From Pseudomonas violetae (GTDB lineage: Bacteria; Pseudomonadota; Gammaproteobacteria; Pseudomonadales; Pseudomonadaceae), in NCBI RefSeq assembly GCF_023072615.1, contig NZ_JAKNRW010000008.1:62001-126000 (forward strand): 64,000 nt of DNA, written 5' to 3'. Shown piece by piece: positions 61,146 through 64,000 of the stretch; position 1 is the first letter of the stretch; the number at the start of each line of letters is the position of its first letter. The position numbers and the translations under genes are program-made. The notes below the pieces were generated by a model. It saw only the letters and a program-made list of their open reading frames with translations. It did not search any database and was not told the DNA's origin.

Positions 61146-62618
61146 TTAGGAGATTGAACCGGGCAGCGCTGAATCATTAGGGACTGCCGTTGCATGTCGT
61201 GAGGCCTTTTTCAGTTCAACGCCGTGTTCATGGATAACCACTTCAAGGAGCGAGGGGTCATAGAAGCTGTCTCGTACCTTGAGAATAGAAAGCAGTCGTC
61301 GGAGTTCTGACTGAGTCTCGAAGAAACGCATCAGCATCAGGTTATCGACGATACTCGAAAGGTCCGGTGTCGGCGTACTGACCTCGGAACCGAACAGGTC
61401 ACGCATCTCCCACGAGCCAAACACCGTCACGCCCCGGGCGCGCAGTTCGCTCATCAGGGCACTGTAGAAATCGGTGATCCGTGCCGGCGTGGTCGACACC
61501 CGTGCCATACCACTGAGGCTGTCGATGAACAGGCGCTTGATGCCTTTCTGCTCAACGATGCTCAACAGGTGCGCGCCAAGGCCGTCGAGCAAACCCTCCG
61601 TGGTGGGCTGCCAGGCAATGCTCAGCGCACCACTTTCTTCCATGCCCTTGATATCGATCCCCAACGACTGGCCTTTGAGCCGTAACCGTTGCGGACTTTC
61701 GTAAAAACCAAAATGCAGGCCAGGTGCGTCCACCGTTGATTCGGCAAGAAACTTAAGCCCCAAGGTGGTTTTACCGACCCCGGATGGACCCATCACCAAG
61801 GTCATGGAGGAACTGTGCAAGCCGCCGTCGATCAGGCCATCGAGTGCGCCAATGCCGCTGGGGATGCGCGTCAGATCTGCGCTGTCGGGCTGGGACGGAT
61901 GGCTGTAGAGACTTTCCAGGCGCGGATAGACCACCAGACCGTCGTCGGTGATTTCGCACTCGTGCAGGCCGGTGAGCGCGCCGCTACCCCGGGTCTTGCG
62001 CATCTGGATGCGTCGAACTGAACGGGTGCCGAACAGTTCTTCACCTATTTCAATGACGCCATCGACCATGGTGTGCTCGGGGCTGCCGTCATCCAGCCGG
62101 GAACTGGTGAGAAACAGAACGGTGCAGCCGGCAAAGGCGGCATGGCCCTGCAGCTCGGAGATGAATTTTTTCGTGTCGATTGGCGAGTCGGCCTTGGAGC
62201 GCGCATTGAGCAAGCCGTCGACCACCAGCACCGTGGCCTTCTGCCGGCTGATTTCACGGCGCAGCAGTTTGACGACTTCGTCCAGGCCTTCGTTTTCCAG
62301 GGTATCGAAGGCGCTGACAAACTGAATCTCGGCGCCGACCCGGGCCGGATCGAAGAAGCTCAGGGTCGAGAGAAACTGAAACAGGCGATCATGGGATTCG
62401 GCCAGCAGCGTGGCGACCAAGACCCGACCGCCGTTGCGCGCATGATGGAACCCCAACTGGTTGGCGAGAATTGTTTTACCAGAGCCAGGACGTCCTTGGA
62501 TGATGTAGGACGAACCCGCGACCAGCCCACCCTTGAGCAGAGCATCAAGCCCCTCGATTCCGCTTTGAAGGCGTTTTAGCTTTTCCACACTGCAACCCTG
62601 ATCTGAACAACAGGCCAT
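61146..62618 (-). CDS. KaiC-like double RecA-fold ATPase
   Basis: 490 residues with two KaiC domains. Domain 1 has LQSGIEGLDALLKGGLVAGS, Walker A GRPGSGKT (42-49) and VLVVDGL; domain 2 has IPSGIGALDGLIDGGLHSSS, Walker A GPSGVGKT (277-284) and RLFIDSLSGMARV. In each domain one catalytic Glu follows in (A/Y)-E-S (LLAESHDRLF; GFYESPQRLR). KaiC relatives outside cyanobacteria are hexameric ATPases/kinases tied to stress or two-component signalling; kaiA and kaiB are absent here. An opening with three Cys (MACCSDQGCS) is unusual. It sits between a histidine kinase gene and a receiver gene. Confidence 0.9.
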   Translation of the reverse strand: MACCSDQGCSVEKLKRLQSGIEGLDALLKGGLVAGSSYIIQGRPGSGKTILANQLGFHHARNGGRVLVATLLAESHDRLFQFLSTLSFFDPARVGAEIQFVSAFDTLENEGLDEVVKLLRREISRQKATVLVVDGLLNARSKADSPIDTKKFISELQGHAAFAGCTVLFLTSSRLDDGSPEHTMVDGVIEIGEELFGTRSVRRIQMRKTRGSGALTGLHECEITDDGLVVYPRLESLYSHPSQPDSADLTRIPSGIGALDGLIDGGLHSSSMTLVMGPSGVGKTTLGLKFLAESTVDAPGLHFGFYESPQRLRLKGQSLGIDIKGMEESGALSIAWQPTTEGLLDGLGAHLLSIVEQKGIKRLFIDSLSGMARVSTTPARITDFYSALMSELRARGVTVFGSWEMRDLFGSEVSTPTPDLSSIVDNLMLMRFFETQSELRRLLSILKVRDSFYDPSLLEVVIHEHGVELKKASRHATAVPNDSALPGSIS

Positions 62619-62677
62619 CAGGCCGGAGGTCTAAGATGCTAACGCCATTTTCGCATTCGGGCTATCGGGCCGCGCGC

Positions 62678-63988
62678 TTAAGCGCAAGGTAAATACAAGG
62701 TAAAGGCACTGCCTTGGCCCAGGCAACTCTCCACGCGGATTTCGCCACCCGACTGTTTGGCAAATCCGAACACCTGACTCAAACCCAGGCCCGTGCCCTG
62801 ACCAACGCTCTTGGTGGTAAAAAAAGGTTCGAAGATTCGCTCGATGCAGAACGGGGCAATACCCGAACCGTTGTCGCTGACAGAGATGGCGATGAAGTTT
62901 CCGTCAATGGAAGGATCACCCCGGGTAGCCGGAATACCGTCAGCCCGGGTCACGTTGATGATCAGTTTACCGTTGCCGTGCATGGCGTCACTGGCGTTTT
63001 TGACCAGGTTGACGAGCGCCGTTTCGAACTGGCCAGGATCTGCGTGAATCGAACAGATTTCTTCAAGCTCATCGATGACCACGTCGACACCGGGCCCAAC
63101 CTGCAACCTCATGGCCTCGCCGATGGCCATGACACTGGCATTCACGTCCAATGCCGACGGATTGAGCGCTTGGCGGCGCGCAAATGAGAGCAACTGACCG
63201 GTAAGGCTACTGCCTCTTTCGACGGCCTCGGAAATAGCTTCAACCAGGCGCAGACGGCGCTCCTCAGAACTGCCAGGGCGCTTGAGCAGGTCACAGGACG
63301 AACGGATGACGGTCAGCAGGTTGTTGAAGTCATGGGCAAAGCGGCCGGTCAACTGCCCCACTGCCTCCATCTTTTGCGACTGTCGCAGTTGTTCCGTGCG
63401 CACCTGGACCTGGTGTTCTAGCGAAGCGGCAAGTTCGCGCAGATCGTCCCGGGCACGACAGCGCTCGGTTGCCATGCGGGTGCGTTCGGCGACTTCGCGA
63501 ATCAGCGCCAGTTCATCAGCCGTCCAGTCGCGAGCCTCGGAATGGTTCAGGTAGAGCAGTGCTACCGGCCGACCTTTTTCGATGATGGGCATATTAATGA
63601 ACGAATGGGCACTGATAGCCTTGAGCTGTTGCGTACTTTCACGAGTTCGAGGGTCCTCGCCGACATCGCGCACGACGACCGTCTCGCTTTTTTTAAGATC
63701 TTCGATGTAGCTACCGTACTCGCGAAAACTCAAGACCCCGGCCAGGGTCTCGATACCCGGCGCGTTCCAGTCGCGCTCGATAGTGATGGTCTCGGCAACC
63801 GGGTCAATGGTGCCGTAGCCCACCCTGCTGACCTGCAGGGTCCGTCCGAGAATCTCCGCCGCTGCATAGGCCAGCGTCGGCGTGTCATCCAGGTCGCGAA
63901 TTCGCTCGCCGATTTCTATCAAGGCAAGACGGTGGGTTTCGTAAGCCAGGAAGCCAGTGCCGGACCCTGGTAAATAGTTCGTTGGCAT
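62678..63988 (-). CDS. GAF-domain sensor histidine kinase
   Basis: 436 residues, no membrane segment. A GAF domain occupies about 20-175 (AAEILGRTLQVSRVGYGTID; VALLYLNHSEARDWTADELA), then a coiled coil, and the phospho-acceptor helix MEAVGQLTGRFAHDFNNLLT with His219. The ATPase domain has the N box LVNLVKNASDAM, G1 VSDNGSGI, F box ERIFEPFFTTK and G2 GQGTGLGLSQVFGFAKQSGG. It is a cytosolic sensor, probably first gene of an operon with the KaiC-like ATPase and receiver. Only 12 bp remain to the window edge, so its promoter is mostly outside. Confidence 0.93.
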   Translation of the reverse strand: MPTNYLPGSGTGFLAYETHRLALIEIGERIRDLDDTPTLAYAAAEILGRTLQVSRVGYGTIDPVAETITIERDWNAPGIETLAGVLSFREYGSYIEDLKKSETVVVRDVGEDPRTRESTQQLKAISAHSFINMPIIEKGRPVALLYLNHSEARDWTADELALIREVAERTRMATERCRARDDLRELAASLEHQVQVRTEQLRQSQKMEAVGQLTGRFAHDFNNLLTVIRSSCDLLKRPGSSEERRLRLVEAISEAVERGSSLTGQLLSFARRQALNPSALDVNASVMAIGEAMRLQVGPGVDVVIDELEEICSIHADPGQFETALVNLVKNASDAMHGNGKLIINVTRADGIPATRGDPSIDGNFIAISVSDNGSGIAPFCIERIFEPFFTTKSVGQGTGLGLSQVFGFAKQSGGEIRVESCLGQGSAFTLYLPCA

Positions 63989-64000
63989 GTTGAGTTCGGC

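Overview
The window looks like chromosomal DNA of a fluorescent-group Pseudomonas. The evidence is the roughly 60% GC coding style, the dense LysR/TetR/HxlR/XRE regulators paired with MFS or DMT exporters, REP elements of the 'TGTAGGAGC...GCTCCTACA' type, a nirBD assimilatory nitrite reductase operon, arsRCH, tspO, yghU, and large GGDEF/EAL proteins. This is inferred from gene content and repeats; I saw no rRNA, tRNA or CRISPR array.

Layout. 1-11.5 kb holds small housekeeping and accessory genes (RidA, VOC protein, methyltransferase, DUF2628, a second signal peptidase II, GNAT, LysE exporter, LysR/MFS pair, P-loop kinase, DUF1206, TspO, TrmK), interrupted by a decayed LacI/oxidoreductase/isomerase sugar locus at 3.4-4.9 kb. 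11.7-19 kb carries two c-di-GMP enzymes, CHASE-PAS-GGDEF-EAL and GAF-GAF-GGDEF-EAL, around a metabolite:H+ symporter. 19-26.3 kb is a scarred accessory zone: truncated GST, LysR, Lrp, lactate permease, kinase, VOC and SDR genes surround an intact DUF1254/outer-membrane pair and an XRE regulator. 26.3-29.5 kb is an ECF sigma factor and a TonB siderophore receptor with Fur-like sites, but no FecR gene. 29.5-34.9 kb holds a DUF1624 membrane protein, a ParD-like/methionine aminopeptidase pair, and nirBD with a sigma-54-like promoter and a leader terminator. 35-44.6 kb holds remnants, yghU, an HxlR/MFS/EamA group, a degenerate IS3 element, a hydrolase, GNAT and small genes. 44.6-53.8 kb holds a LysR, arsRCH without arsB, MepB, a LysR/EamA pair that has lost its shared promoter, an ABC exporter, and TetR/EamA. 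54.2-60.6 kb is a sulfur-related block: tsdB-tsdA-like cytochromes, an IS3 remnant, a membrane-anchored formylglycine-generating enzyme, a type I sulfatase and a DUF3313 lipoprotein. 60.7-64 kb is a histidine kinase / double KaiC ATPase / single-receiver operon.

Two themes stand out. First, deletion scars are unusually frequent. Several lie between divergently transcribed regulator/transporter genes and removed the shared promoter and both 5' ends. Some junctions show short shared sequence. Second, several intact neighbourhoods look functionally coherent: formylglycine enzyme with sulfatase, the KaiC signalling operon, and nirBD with layered control. Many start codons were chosen by Shine-Dalgarno inspection and are noted where uncertain. 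All family assignments come from reading motifs, not from searches.
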